From Antedon bifida (Eukaryota > Echinodermata > Crinoidea > Comatulida > Antedonidae): a stretch of 64,000 nucleotides of DNA. Numbering within the stretch: position 1 is the first letter of the stretch; each line of letters starts with the position of its first letter. Made by a program: the position numbers and the translations under genes. Where the stretch lies: the NCBI GenBank assembly GCA_963402885.1, contig OY727103.1, forward strand, positions 1,490,501-1,554,500, written 5' to 3'. Shown here one piece after another: positions 10,243 through 29,480 of the stretch. Under the pieces are notes generated by a model. That model made no database searches and was not told where the DNA came from. It was given only the letters and a program-made list of their open reading frames with translations.

Positions 10243-12553
10243 ACGCATATAAAATATTTAACATAATAGTATAATTGTTTGTTGTCACCTAATAATCTGA
10301 GAAGCATAGGCAAAGATAAAAAAACCCAAAAAGACATTCTGTATTCCTTCACCGTTAAATATAAAAAAAGTCAGATACAACATCAAACAATAAATACAAT
10401 TTTTTTTTTTCCAGAGCCTCTTATATTCCAGGGAAGAAACAATATTAAATTTTAAAAAAGTATACGATTACTGTACAACATAAAAGCCTACCATGAGAGC
10501 TGAATTAATTTTAATATCTCATTTAATTTGAGATTCACTCAAAATATAGCAATAACGTTATCACAAAAACTTAGGAGAAATACGGTCAATTAATAGTATA
10601 TTAATAGTTTTCTATTTAATACTATATTTATAATTATTAATATGGCATTTCCACCACCTGACGTGCATTCATTATTCAGGCACCCTAAGCTAGTGTAAGA
10701 AGTCATTTTGATAGATTTTTCGTCCAGGCTTTTTGCGGTCTTCATAAATAATAGTAATGCAACACTACTGTATGATTCTGGCAATCAAAATGTATGGCAA
10801 TGAAAAGTCGCATGATTAAAAGATAAATAAACGAGATTATCTCTAACAAAAACTAGAATATTTCCCATAAACATATCTTCATGACTAACTAAATGTAAAC
10901 AATGAAGTGGTCAAATAGATACAAATTTGGAAATAAATGAATAAAATGGTAATTAGTAATAATAATTGGCTGTTGGCTGCGCATACCTACCGGTCTGCGC
11001 AAAATGGGTAGCGCCCCCTATACTTGCAAAAAGTTGAAATTTCTGGGGCGGCGGAGCTTGGTACCAGACACGTCAAAAAAGTTGCCCAATCGTTGTTACG
11101 AACAAGTTTAGAATACGCGGGAGCAACAGTTATAACAGACTAACCAATCAACGAGTTGCAGCAAAAACAGTGACAACGATTTAGCCAATCACAGTACTTG
11201 AATAAGTTTATCTAAACTGTGCCAATTGCCTTGCTTGTTTTGTATTGCATTGCACAGGGCAGATTTCACATCTAAACTGTAAGGTAAGTATATGGTCGCA
11301 ATATAATATTAAATTAGTCGACTTCAGGCCCTGTGACATATTAATGTTGTAGTGTACTCTAGATGCCCTGTTTATGGCATCTTTTAGCTTTGTTCCTATA
11401 TTTTCAATTAATAGGCCTAGCTAGAAAATATGTTTTCTTAAAAAGTGCAAACTGCCCTCGCTGTGATCATCAACCTTGACGTGGTAGCGAGGCTTGTGTG
11501 TTTCCAAATGGAAGCCAAACTAATGATGATTCTAACAAATATATAACACATTTATTATTTATTGCTATATTAAACAAGTTGATTAATTTCAAACATGCCA
11601 TGTAAAAACGAATATTACAGTCAGAAGTAAATTTCTATGAAGTTTATCGCTATATATATACGCTGAGATTGAAAAGGAAAAACATCTAATAAACTCATAA
11701 CACATACAGTACACACCAGTATTGTAAAGTTTATTATAAAGAATTTAAAATTACACATTGATATGTTTTGGTATTAATTCATTTTTAATAACATTATGAC
11801 CATTACACCTAAAATATGTTTTTTAAACTATAATAATAACATATATTAATAATTAATAAACACTTAATACTACAAAACAAAAGCACTTCTAAAGCTTTTA
11901 CCGACTGGAAATTGAAAACTTTATAAATGGTTCCTACTGTAAACGGATTATCCTCTATTGCTTAAAACGGCCATAAAAATGTTTAAATTGTTTTCACAGA
12001 GTTAACTGTACCATTTAACATTATTAATCTATGTCATATGACATTTTTACTTTTACAGAATATCTGGTTTTTAGGATTATACATTTGTGTCTACACTATC
12101 AAAATTTATGTGACAAAAAAAATGTGATGTGCCCATATATGGACATGAGATCATATCACTACAATATTTGGGCACATTTTTCAAACTAGTTTGATAGTGT
12201 AGACAGAGCTTTAGGCTTCCTTTCATTTAGAAAATCCTATTAAAAGATAAAAATTGTACTTGGTGCAGTGAGTCCTTTAAAGATCAAACAAAGCCTCTGG
12301 GATTGGAGGGTGCAGGTGCTACAGCTGAATACTACGAAGATAACATTGACAATACTACCATATATATATAATTACACCTACTGATTGGAATATACTGAAA
12401 TATAATAAAAATAAACTGGAAAAAATAAATATTAGAAAAATAAAATGAACAATAAGGATTTAGTGGTAGAAGTGTCAATAGTTCTGTCTCTGTTTGATTC
12501 TGATCACGCTTGTTCCAAAAACAGACAACAGTCATGTTTAAGTCTGTACTTAA
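10243..12553. other. Intergenic between the tRNA cluster and the PRA1-family gene
   Basis: No supported coding gene. A GC-richer patch at 10975-11285 (GCGCCCCCTA, TGGGGCGGCGGAGC) ends at CTGTAAG followed by GTAAGTA at 11283. It could be a promoter with a first non-coding exon on the + strand, possibly a distal 5' exon for the copine at 14033; this is only a guess. A MITE sits at 12088-12212. The rest is AT-rich and featureless. Confidence 0.35.
12088..12212. mobile_element. MITE copy 1 (family with GCTCTGTCTACACTATCAAA ends)
   Basis: A short palindromic element. The left end begins TGTCTACACTATCAAA and the right end finishes TTTGATAGTGTAGACAGAGC. Inside, TGATGTGCCCATATATGGAC is mirrored by TTTGGGCACAT. 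It has no coding capacity. Ten copies of this family occur in the window; several begin TTAAGCTCTG or end GAGCTTTAA, so the target site may be TTAA. Confidence 0.85.
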
Positions 12554-13519
12554 TTATGATCGCGCTTGTTCTTCAAGTCCGAGTTCAAAGAGCAGCATCC
12601 CCATTGGTGTTCGCTTCAGACCTAATGATTCCAACTTCTTTCCCATTTTATTCTTTAGATTTCTCATTCGCATAGAAGCATGAATAAACATTACTGCAAG
12701 AAAAAATATATAATTAGTATCAACAAAAATAATTGTACATAATAGTAATACACAAACTAATGAAATCTGAAACTGATCAAATAAAAGGCTACATACTTGC
12801 AATTGGGAGAAGAATTCCGATGATAAACACGAGGACTGCCCCATAGACATACATACAGAAGTAGATACACGCCAAGATTATAGATACACTCAATATCGGA
12901 TGATTCTGCTTGATTTGGATCAGTTCTCGTCTGTTGTTGGTCGCAAACACAAATCCCGTAAACACCAAAACCATTATAAAAATACCAATGAGCATTGATG
13001 TTGGGTGAAGACACCTGCCATTAAACAAAAACAAAGAATACACATAACCAAATTAGGCTTATGATTAATTTACTTTAAATATATAATAATATTCCTCATC
13101 TTTTTTATTTCAAATTAATTAAATTTCAGTATATCACTGAGCGGTTTATAATTCATGTTCTGTACCTGATGTGTTTATAATAATATATATACACTGTACA
13201 TTACTACTAGCCTACACAGAAAGTGAGCGTAGGCTCTATTCTATTTATTGCATTTTATAATAATTTATTATCAATATGACATTTTATTTTATTAATATTA
13301 GGCCTAGCTAGGCCTATATTATAATTATTAAACTTACCCAATAATTAAAAACATTACAATTATAAACAACAAATAGTTTGATTGGTAATATAGCATATTA
13401 TCTATTATTCGGTTTGTCCATCGAATTGGATCGGTAACAGATGGAAAAGAGAATCGAGCTGGGTCCAGTAAGAAGTCATCAAGCGGCCTGAAAGGAGGAA
13501 ATTCCACGTCGCCGTTCAT
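12554..13519 (-). CDS. PRAF2/ARL6IP5: PRA1-family membrane protein (PRAF2/ARL6IP5-like)
   Basis: Three exons: 13519-13338, 13014-12797, 12693-12554; in frame, 179 residues (PRAF2 is about 178, ARL6IP5 about 188). The N-terminus has the family pattern FPPFRPLDDFLLDPARFSFP, then IRWTNRIIDNMLYYQSNYLL. Two pairs of hydrophobic segments follow (residues about 50-100 and 115-150), then the conserved cytosolic end MRMRNLKNKMGKKLESLGLK RTPMG. I chose the ATG at 13519 because family members begin a few residues before the PLRxxDDF motif; an in-frame ATG lies 24 bases upstream. The family acts in the ER and early secretory membrane, in Rab/Arl handling and transporter trafficking. The gene is head-to-head with a copine about 0.5 kb away. 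PRAF2 and ARL6IP5 cannot be told apart by eye. Confidence 0.9.
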
Positions 13520-14032
13520 GATGTTGTCACTCCTTAAAAACAAACACTCGTCTCACGGTGGCCTAGCACAAAGTACTAGATTATTATGTTAAATTTGACA
13601 ATTACGATGTTTTCTCTCTTAAAGTAGATGTTTAGGTTCAGAAGAATTAGCAGCTATAACTAGTATTCTGCAAAACAAGGTGTTTCTGTGTTTAAACAAG
13701 CGAAAAATAAAACCAAAAAAAATAACACCAATCCTCATCGACGACTGAGGAGGCAAACAAAATATACCAAATTGGTAGGTCAAATAAGTATAGTCGACTT
13801 TTTAACAGGGGTGGTATATCGATACTAAAATCTGATTGGATAGATCGTAGACTTTGACAATAATGGATTGATCTAAAGGTTAAAGGTTACAAAGGTAGGC
13901 GTGTTTAGTTTTTAATCAACAAGCAGGGAAATCCGTGTTTTGATCCAGATGTAACAATAATAATATAATTAATATTCTGATTGTCGTCAAATATATTTAT
14001 AAATTTCAGATTTAAAGGTTTCTTTAAAAAAC
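13520..14032. promoter_or_regulatory. Shared 5' region between the PRA1-family gene and copine 1
   Basis: A 0.5-kb gap between two divergent start codons. A good acceptor (AAATTTCAG, about 14003-14010) lies just before the copine ATG, so that ATG sits in a second exon and a non-coding first exon lies upstream. No TATA box is obvious. A bidirectional promoter is possible but not shown. Confidence 0.4.
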
Positions 14033-19565
<5,533 letters not shown>

Positions 19566-20900
19566 AGTGTCACCCAATTATACTTACCATAGTGTACACT
19601 ATGTTGTGCCTTATGCCGGCCCTCTTGCGTCAGGGACCCCTTAAAGTGGAGGTATAGTAAATGAAGGCAAAGAATTTAATGGTAAAGCACTCTTTAGATA
19701 GAATACCAATCAATCTTTTCCATATAAGATGTTTGCACCAAGATCAGTTAAGTTGTGTGTGTGTGTGATAATGAGTATAATATTCAAACAAATTAGTAAT
19801 TAAGTGTATTGTAAATGTAATTATGTGTAAAGGGCGACTTATGAACAGTACATTGTCAAAGATCAAAGTTGGTATATAAGTGTTTCTTCCATTGTAAGAT
19901 TATATAATCATAATATTAATATTATATTTAAATATATTTCATGAAAAACACTATATTTAAGGGATATTTTTTTGAATGAATATTAAATTTTACAATATGT
20001 TGTGTATATTTTTATGGTATATTTTTATGGTATATTTTGAAAAAGATTATGAATTCTTGCCAATGGAGAACAAATAAGATTAAATAATTAACTTAAATAA
20101 TTCATATATATAATTGTATACACATTTGCAATGTTTACTCCAGAAGTAAACTGGACAGTTTAGAATATTTATGGCAACATTTGCTTTCTCTTCCCATCAT
20201 CATGTAGTTGGCAGATTTATAATAACAATACCATTAATAGAGGGTCTTGCAAGAAGACGTTTCTTGTCACGCAAGACCCATAAACGAAAAGAAAAAAATA
20301 CATTTGTATATATTATATATAAATTAAATAAAGGTCATGACAAAAAGAGTTTGAAGGTTTAGTTTGAATACATTGATACTAAATTATTTTAAATGATTTA
20401 TAAATGATTTTTTTTTTTATTTGTCAAGTCGGATATGTTTATATTCTTTGATAACAAGTACTGGTCAATTATTTTGTATTTTTATAATCAATTGCTTATT
20501 ACAATTATGTACTTGGATCTTATGGCTAAGTTGAATATTTTAATTGTGTGTTACTTTTGTAGATTACTAATATGGTAAATAAAGTGTTGGTGAATTATAA
20601 ATATAGCATATTATGTGTGTGTACTAAGTATACTAATAAAAGAGTAGTCAACTTTAAAAGAAGTCTTGTGTCTATTGTGCATGTGTGCATTATTTTACCT
20701 AGGCCTGTGTCAAAGATGAATGTAGTTTTTAAGATGGATGAGTTAGTTTGTCTTAACAACACATTGACAAAAACAGACATTTTGCACAAAATTATGACTA
20801 AAGTTAATATATTATTTTGTACTGTACATATTGATGATAAAATAACTTGGTTACTCATTGTTATTTGAGATCAGTTCCAGTATGTGAGTTTTGACATTAA
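19566..20900. other. 3' flank and probable 3' UTR of copine 1
   Basis: AT-rich, with several candidate AATAAA signals (for example near 20329 and 20577). Open frames here lack any splice or family support. The position of the true transcript end cannot be read from the sequence. Confidence 0.4.
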
Positions 20901-20949
20901 TAATATACAGTACATTAGAAATTCTGCTAAACAACTAAATAATAAATAT

Positions 20950-21120
20950 TTTAAGGACATACAGTACAACTCTCCTAAAACCATTGAAATGTCCAAATTG
21001 CGAGTCTATTTTTATTACAGTACTTCATTTTAAATAACATTTTAAATATTTAGTAGTAAAGAATTTGAGATTTGAAAGAATTATAGGAAGTGCAGTTTCA
21101 GGAGAGTTGACTGTATAATA
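20950..21120. repeat. Inverted repeat downstream of the YGIQE gene A, shared with gene B
   Basis: CAACTCTCCTAAAA (20968-20981) faces TTTCAGGAGAGTTG (21096-21109). The same pair, with similar intervening sequence (AAGAATTTGAGATTTGAAAGA here), lies downstream of the paralogous gene at 32154-32252. It could be part of a 3' UTR fold or a short transposon remnant. Confidence 0.6.
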
Positions 21121-21727
21121 TTAATAAACAATTATAACTTGCACACACAATATTATGTTTAAAATCTAATTCAAATTGCATCAACAGTTCTAAGCAGCAT
21201 TCATGTATTTACAAACATTTATAATCACTACTTAATTATAATTTATATTAAAGAATGATTTACTGTACTTCACAAGGGAAAGAATAACAGAAGTTTAACA
21301 GGAAGGACTGTTTTAAAGATGTATTGTCCCTTGAAACACAAAAAATCAAAAAAGTCAAAATATTCTAAATTTAAATTTGCCATATCAAAGTAATATTAAA
21401 GTTATTGACTTTAAGTCCAAAAAAAAAAGAGCCAAAAAACAAGTTTACGTAATTAACAGGTAAATTAGTTTGATTACATTTCGTCTTGAAAAGTTGTTTT
21501 TTTGAACAAAAAAACATCTGTATTTCAGTTAAATGATTTTTTTTAAAACTAATTTGTGGTGAAAGTTAATAACTATTATGATACTTTTTTCAAAATCTTT
21601 TTTTTAAATATTTTTTTGGAATTAGTCAAAGTGACAATACATCTTTAACTGCTCGGTCACTTTCTGTGGAAGTGGAAGGCAGAGTGATGGCACCATACTC
21701 GATGAGCTGTACTTTTGAAGTCACAAT

Positions 21728-24700
21728 TTAAGAGGAAAACTCTGACTCAGCATCAGCATCAAAGTTCTCCTGAAAATAAAAAGAAAATAAATTGTTTGTT
21801 TAATTTAAAATTGTATCAACAAAACAACTAGCAAAGAACCATTTAAAATGTAATTTGATGTGGTGAAAATTGTTAATTTCAGACGCCATTTTTACCGGCA
21901 AATGTAGGTTTTTTCTTAATGCAATACCCCACGTGTATGGATGCGTGTAGTATGCGAACAAACATATAAACAAACTCTCTCTTATAAATAATAAATGTTT
22001 ATATAGTACTGTACCTCTTGTATACCATAAGGTGGGTCTTCTTCGATAGGCTCTACCCTACCCCCTCCACGAGGATTGTGCAGGCCAGTCTGTGAAAATA
22101 ATTTCATAGTTAATTTCATAGTTAATTTCATATATTTATATCATTATTATATCATATCATTACTTTAATTTTCATCATTATTTTCAACAATAAGCAATTT
22201 TTATTCTTCCAAACAGCAGATAAATAATTGATTACACTTTCAAGACATCTATTATACCAGGGTAGTCATTTATTTTACTATATTAGACTAATTCCATAAT
22301 TTGAATAGTATATAATTTATATTAATACATTTGTCAGTTTCTGGTCGACAAGGCTTTATTTTTTTTTCCAAAAATAAATTAAGAAATGTTTTTACCTCTT
22401 GAATGCCGTACGCTTGTGGACTTTCAATAGGCTGTGGTCCACATTGTTGATGGACAGTCTGTAAATAAATGTTTACATTTTTAAGATATATTGTCTGAGC
22501 AGTGATTTATATTTACTATATAAACATAATTTTGAATGAAATAAATAAAAATATATCATACATTATATAAAGTGTTTAATTACTTTAAAAAATTTGAATT
22601 TTTAGAAAGATCCACTCCACACATGGCCTAATGCCTTTTTAAGTGCTTTAGATATAAATTGTTATTTACCTCTTGAATAGGAATTCTAAAAGGATTTTCA
22701 AATGGCGTCGGCCCTAAAAAGAAAAATAGCATTGATTTACGAGTTGGCAAAAAGAACAAATGCAAAAATTAAAAAAACAATTGAAAAAAGCTATCATGCA
22801 TCAATAAAAAAAAAAACAACTTCACACCTGAGGAATGCCTGCTATGAGGTTTTCTTTTCCTTTTTGATGTTTTCCGTATCCTTATGTTGTTGTTGTTCTT
22901 CTTCTTAGGTGGCCGCTGTTTGGTGACAACTTTCTTGTCTTCTTCACACATTTGTTGCATACCAGCTGATAAAGGTTCAAATTCATCCAGAAACTCTGGA
23001 CTGCATCGAACACCTATAATAATGTAAGGGTAACAGTTTCACATATACTGTCATACACGGTTTCCAAAACAGTTTTCAAACTACATATGGTATGGAAATA
23101 TGTAATTCCTGACCTTTTTCTAATCTACTTATAAATTTATGTTATAGATATCTTAAATTCATGTTTAGGTAACAGTTAACAACAGTAAGTCCTTTGTCAT
23201 TTTCATACCGATGGAGTTATTTGTTTTTAGTGTACAGCATGAACAAATGTTTCTTTTTTAGTGCAAGGCAAATTTCATCTATTTATTTACTTCAAATACA
23301 AATAAAATACACAGCATGATAATTGTTGGGGTTTGCTCAAGTTACAGTTTATATAGAAAACACAGACCAAATTTTCATGCCAGAAGAGAGAAATGTTGTT
23401 TTCTATGGCAGGTATAGGTCAAAAGGCCACTTACCATTTACATTAAGGTTTAACATTTAATATAGGACAATGTACTATAATTATTTTAACAAAATGTAAT
23501 AGTATAATGTGAACAAAATAGTTAAAAAGAGAACCCATATAAGACCTTATGAAATTAATATAAAATAATTAATACATACCTGTACATCCAGAAATTTCCA
23601 TTTTCTTTGTTTCAGCAACCGTTCTTTGCTCTGGAAATCCGAATCTTAAAAAAAAAAAAAATGACAATTTCATATCTTCATGGTAGAATCTTGAGTCTCT
23701 GTGGCTAAAACATTTTTTTTACATTTATCATAATTTGGGTTATGTGTATGTGTTGCAATCTTTTGAATTAATTTAAATATTTAGAATCTAACAAAGATAA
23801 ATCTTACATAGTAAACATAGTCAACATTAACATAAAACACTGAATCCAATATTGGTTTTCTACTTCGTTGTTTGAAAATTCCATTGTGAACTGTCCAGAA
23901 TCTTCAACTGAAGTTTGTTGAAAATCTGGTGATATTGGTGACTCCTCAGAGTCTTCTTTTGATTCATCAGACAATCCGTCATCATCATCATACCTTTGTA
24001 AAAAAGAAAATGGAGAAATTTAAGTAAAATATGCAAAGGTTTGTACCACCAATGACTCAAACAATTTAACCAAAACTTACTTCTCCTTAATGTCTGAAGC
24101 ATCAGCATTTTCCTTTTTTTCTGAATTAAAAAAGTATAAAATAGTTAAAATTAACATTACAATGTTTAACAGTAAAAATAAACATATAAAATACAACCAA
24201 TATTTGTTGTTATAAATAACAACTGAAAATAATGTATGTACAAGATTATCATTATCATGTGATGGTTTAGAACTCTGAATAATATAAATAAAAACAATTC
24301 TTTTTTATGAAAACGCTATTATAAATGATTACCTTGAACATTTTGTTGTTCAGAACATGCCACACTTGCTGCTTCAGATTCATTAAAACCAGTATCAGCA
24401 TCCTGCTCATTGCTATAACAAATGAATAAAAAAGGGTTAAAAGGGTAAAAAAAAATCCTTAGTCTAAACCGTGTTACCTAAAGATATACAGTACATCCAC
24501 TAGCACCAAACAACAAAATTAACTATTTGACAAATTACAAATAAGAAAAATGCAATAAAATAAATTAAAGTAAACTCGGGTTTACAAGATTAAAATAGTC
24601 ATGCCGCCAGGAAGTCAGGGCAAAGGCCAGTATGTAGGTATCCCTTTGGTGAGACAGGAAATGTGTAACTCTTAATTTTCCATTCAATTATGTTTTTGTA

Positions 24701-26794
24701 CTAATTGGATGCTTAAGTGAGTAAGTTATGAAAAGGCAAAAACAATACAGTATAACAAACATTCCTTTTTAAGTAATACAAAAATACAGTTAAAATGCAA
24801 TTAACAACTACTGTAGTACTATACCAACAAGCAAATACAAACTTTATAGCTTTAATTTTTTACCTTCAATAAACTATTGTAACCCCTAAAAGTGGATAAT
24901 AAATCAAAATCTTATGATGAGTATGACTTAATTAAGATTTAAAGATTTAAATATGAAATACTTAAGATTCACTCTCAGAAACTGTTTCAAAGTTCAATCT
25001 GTAAAACTTACCGTATCTGGTCAGCTAGCACCTTATCAGGCAACTCTCTTGGTGGAACTGATTGCTGCTCACTAAGAGCATCAATCTCATTATCATTTCT
25101 GTCAAAATAAAAAAAAACCATCACAAGCAACTGTAGTACATTATAAATATGTATTTAACATGTTTATGTATTTCTACAGTGTCTTTACAAATCACTTACC
25201 ATAGAAGTTGGTGTTGTTTTAAATAAATAAAACTTACATGGAAAGTGCATACTAAACAGTTAATGAAAGTATTAGTCCTAACACTGGTTTATTGTACAAA
25301 CTTAAATATGTAGTGTATAGTATTAGCAGATTTATTTTAAGTGAGAACAATTATGTGCTATCTGTCAATGCTAAGGAATAACGGATTAATAAATTATTTG
25401 CAGATTATAATTAGTATATGTCTTGAGGAACAAAATATCTCAACTTAAATAATATGCCTATTTTTTTCCGTACTTTTTAAAATAAACTTTTATCATGAAA
25501 GTAATTGATCAAATCCCAATATAAAATAGATGCAATTTTGTTTTAATTTTTAATCAAAGTAGTCAAATGGTTATTGAATATGACATTGGTAATTGACAAT
25601 GCGATATCTTGTACTAATATTGTAATGTGATACCATTTTCAAACAATTGCGCTTCTGGAATTTTGGGAAAGTTGACTATGAGGGCGAGGATATAATTAAG
25701 CATGTAATAAAAAACTGTAAAACAACAAATAATACAGTAAATACTATGGATTTGACCAACCAAATTGATTTAATTTCGTTGGCCAAATGTGTACGTTAGG
25801 TCTATAATAGGCCTACAGTATGACCTCTGAATTTTCCTGGTTGTACAACAATTTGTTAGTCCATTATACAAACTTTTAAATTTAACATAAAATAATGGTA
25901 ATTAGTACATTTAAAAAAAGACTTTAAAAAGAAGAAAACAATTATCTGAAATGATAAATTAGTAAAACAGTGTAAATAGCAGTCAACTGGAGACTCTTGG
26001 GCTAGACTAAACTACCTAACTAAATGCAATTTGGAAAGAATTTTGGATGAATATTCTGATTTTGGTTGAGAATCCAATTTTTGTGAAATTAAATTTTGAA
26101 AGAGTAGACAGCAGCATAGAGCAGGGTACAGTATGTTACAAGGCACATGTTGATGTTAAAAAACAAAAAAACAAGTGCATATCCAAAAACTAGTACAGTA
26201 AAGGGGTTTTTATCCATTTAACACACAAACATTCATTATTTTGTATTTACAAATAAAAAGTTTACATTTAGGTATTACCAAATGTCAAAATGATTAGATC
26301 TTGCTAGAAAAAGTTCAGAACACTACACAGAAATTCAAAATTTTAATACAAATGTAAGTAAAATTAGTATAAACTATGAATTTAACAATGAGGGAAAAAT
26401 AGAGGGTTGCAATGAAAAATTACCTTTGAACATTTTGTTCTCAGAAATCTGATAAATTGTAGAAAATGTTCTTGGTCAATAGTCTTGAATTTGAAAGGAC
26501 AATATCATGTAAAACAGTCCAGTATAACAGAAATATTGGATAAACCTTAATGTTATGTTGTACTCCTATTTACATATTAGTCAACAAGATCTAAGCTGAT
26601 ATTATGGATTGGTTTTATAACAATTCATGAGAACTGAGAAATTATTTACTTAAATTTTCAATAAATACAGTATTTATTGTTTTCAGTTTACAGAAATGTC
26701 CAGTAAGCAGATGTAAGGCAGTTTTCTTGACATAGAAGTAACATTTCAAATAGAACTCACAGTATAGTATGTATACTTACTTAAACTCGGACAT
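21728..26794 (-). CDS. YGIQE-module gene A, unknown family
   Basis: I do not recognise this protein. Exons: 26794-26781, 25098-25012, 24412-24333, 24120-24081, 23993-23808, 23644-23580, 23013-22828, 22713-22670, 22458-22396, 22089-22015, 21769-21728. All junctions keep frame, giving 293 residues. The N-terminal half is acidic (YDDDDGLSDESKEDSEES). Residues about 180-215 are strongly basic (KQRPPKKKNNNN, RKTSKRKRKPHSR), consistent with a nuclear signal. Three small exons then each end in the same way: IPIQE, AYGIQE, PYGIQE; the last two also carry a PIE motif and are phase 0 at both ends. The end is acidic (ENFDADAESEFSS). The 23993-23808 exon is the least certain: its 3' part encodes a hydrophobic run (CFMLMLTMFT), and an earlier donor is possible. 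The first coding exon has only MSEF plus two bases; a 5' non-coding exon probably ends at 29396. Confidence 0.72.
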
Positions 26795-27639
26795 GCTCCA
26801 AAACCTAAAAAAAAAAATGTAATAGTTCAGTTGTGTCAAAGCATACAACAAAAGGTAAACCACATTGCGGTGAGGAAAGCCTTAAGGTGTTGTAAACATG
26901 TAACTTTATTATGTATTCAGGAGCACATACTTTTAAATATTCATTCAACAAGGCTGCAAATAAAATACATTTTATTAGCTAAATAATTGCGTCCATAAAA
27001 ATAGTCCCTGCACAAACCCTAGGCCTCATCATTCATAAAACGGCATAAAGGTAGCAGTGCGGTGATGCATACACTCTTGGAGCTCCGCCTTTTTAACTCA
27101 ACGTGAAAATGTCAAATATCAACTGTTTGTTGACATGACACTAATCAATTCATTGATAATAGTTTAGATACCACGAAAAAGTATCTAAACTATTATAAAT
27201 CATGATAGTTAGATAGTTTACTTTATTACTACGTACCAACAGTGATAAAAAGCAAATTTTGTTCACAACTTGACTGCATTGTGCTTAAAACATGAACTTT
27301 GTCAAGTGATTATAATATAGAATGACTCATAAGTTGAAGTCATATAGGCCTCACATTTTAAAATACATGCATTTTGTAAATACTGCAGAAGTGTAGCCTG
27401 GTTGCTGTCTAGGGAGGTGCGAAAATTGTAAATGAGGAACTAACCGCATGATCAACCCCCTCACCCTGGGGTTGACCTAAGAAAATTTTGAAAAATAGAG
27501 TACACTGCAGCCCTCACCATAAGAGCTAAGAAAATTTAAAGAACTAGAGGGTTCGCTTGCGCACTCTCTAGTGAGTGTACCCGAATGGACCAATGCCTCT
27601 GGAAATTGAGGCTCGGGTGACACCCATATGACTCCTATA

Positions 27640-28170
27640 GTAACTAAATCGCACCTAATTAGTTCAATTACTAAAACAAATTGTATTTCACGTAAAGTAA
27701 AGGCTTTTATAATTAATTAGTTGAATATCTAAAACAATTCAGTTGAATCACTAAAATCACATTATAGTTCACGTAAAAGTAAAGGCCTTCAATAAAAGTT
27801 AAATTACTAAATAAAAACAAATTGTAGTTCACATAAAGTAAATGCCTTTAATCATAAACGATTAGTTGAATATCTAAAACAAATAAATTGTAGTTCACGA
27901 TTCAGTTGAATCACTAAAATCACATTGTAGTTCACATAAAAGTAAAGGCCTTAATAAGTTAAATTACTAAAAACAAATTGTAGTTCACATAAAGTAAATG
28001 CCTTTAATCATAAACGATTAGTTGAATATCTAAAACAAATTAATATTGCATTAGTTCACGATTAATTGAATCACTAAAATCACATTGTAATTTACGTAAA
28101 AGTAAAGACCTTCAATAAATAAATAAACTATTACTAACTAAAATCAAATTGTAATTAGAACGTAAAGTAA
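27640..28170. repeat. Degenerate tandem repeat upstream of gene A
   Basis: Irregular units of about 60-130 bp built from AATTACTAAAAACAAATTGT, AGTTCACATAAAGTAAATGC and ATTAGTTGAATATCTAAAAC. Related but shorter sequence occurs at 42830-43085 in the duplicated copy. Confidence 0.75.
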
Positions 28171-29389
28171 AAGCCTGCCATTTCAGCCCCAATATTTCAT
28201 AATACAAATTATATTAAGAGTTATTCATTTTGCCATGTATTTGTATTTTCTAGACATATCGACGAATAAAAATATTGAATGTCGCCACCAACTGCAATTT
28301 TGCGGGAAGTCACGGGACATGGAAGCCAGTTGAACAGCGCGAGTGTGTGAAAATTACCTTGTGATATCCACACATTTCGAAAGGAAATGCTAAAATTTGT
28401 CATAAAATGGAACAATAGCGTAATACTGAACACTATAATGTTATCATTCTACGTTTTGTGGTACATCTGAGATAGATCAGGTAGATATCCAAGGCAGAGA
28501 TTCTCCATTGTATTCGCCTATGTCAGAATTAACCATAATTTATATATAGATGTTTGACAGAATGACCATACTTTAAAATAATTAATAGGCGTGTCAATTG
28601 TCATATCTTTTGAGCCTGTCAAATTTGAATGCTCAGAAGAAACTGACTGCCTACTGCTAATTACTAACTACCGTACCCAGGGCCAGGCAGGTACTGTGGC
28701 TAAGGATACTTCCATTAGAAAACCAGCATTGTGTCATCACATGCTGTAAAAATCAATAGATTAGGCTACTAAAAAAATCTTAAATGGTCAGTAAAGATGA
28801 TCGACCTAGTCCTAATCATTGCGCAGTGACAATTTTATTGCAGAAAAAAAATTAAAATACAATTTTCCTGATCCCAGATCTTGGTCTGGTAGAAAAGGCA
28901 GTAGTACTAGTAGTGACCTCGACTGACAGGCCACCATCCTAGTGCATTAATCAGTCTAGGCCTGCAAAAATATTTATTATAGCTCAGGCTACACTATATT
29001 TGTGCTGATAGGTGCTAATTTACTAATACTAGCCTAGACCTAGCCTATCATCAGGTTAAAAATAAAACTTAATAAAAGCCATGCATACTATTTGATATTT
29101 TACTAGCTAGGATAGCCTGGATCATGTAGCTACGATACGAGTACTAGCCTACTAATAGCCTAGGCCTAAGTCTTTAGGCTAGTTAGGCCTACTAGCCTAG
29201 GCCTAGGCCCTAGTAGTAGTAGTAGTAGTAGGGCCCAGCCAGGAGTAGGGGCAGGCAGGGTTCAAAGAAAGAGTCGTGTTTTTTAAAGTAATAATTGAAT
29301 GATTTACCAAAACAATTAACATGCATATCTAATGATATTAATTATTACTGTCTTCTCTAATTTACAGTAGTGTATGTTTTTACGTACTT

Positions 29390-29480
29390 ACTCACTTTCT
29401 AGGCCTAGGCTAGGGATTTTTCTCACACACTACGCACCAGATGATTCCCGCGCGAAATGTAGTAACACTGTAATTTATGC
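29390..29480 (-). promoter_or_regulatory. Probable promoter and non-coding first exon of gene A
   Basis: On the minus strand a GC-richer segment (CATTTCGCGCGGGAATCATC) leads through AGGCCTAG motifs to a strong donor, AGAAA then GTGAGTAAGT (donor at 29395-29390). The first coding exon at 26794 has its own acceptor, so a first exon is needed, and this is the best candidate. It is preserved in the duplicate at 44184-44290. Confidence 0.5.

Noticed and set aside
11440-11540. A possible small structured RNA (GC-richer patch with CTGTGATCATCAACC and AATGATGATTC)
   Set aside because: I could not match C/D or H/ACA boxes in the right order, or any known RNA.
22015-22713. TRAF-binding motifs in the PIQE/YGIQE modules
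   Set aside because: PIQE fits the loose P/S/A/T-x-Q/E-E pattern once, but the repeated YGIQE has glycine where P/S/A/T is needed, so the family-wide motif does not fit.
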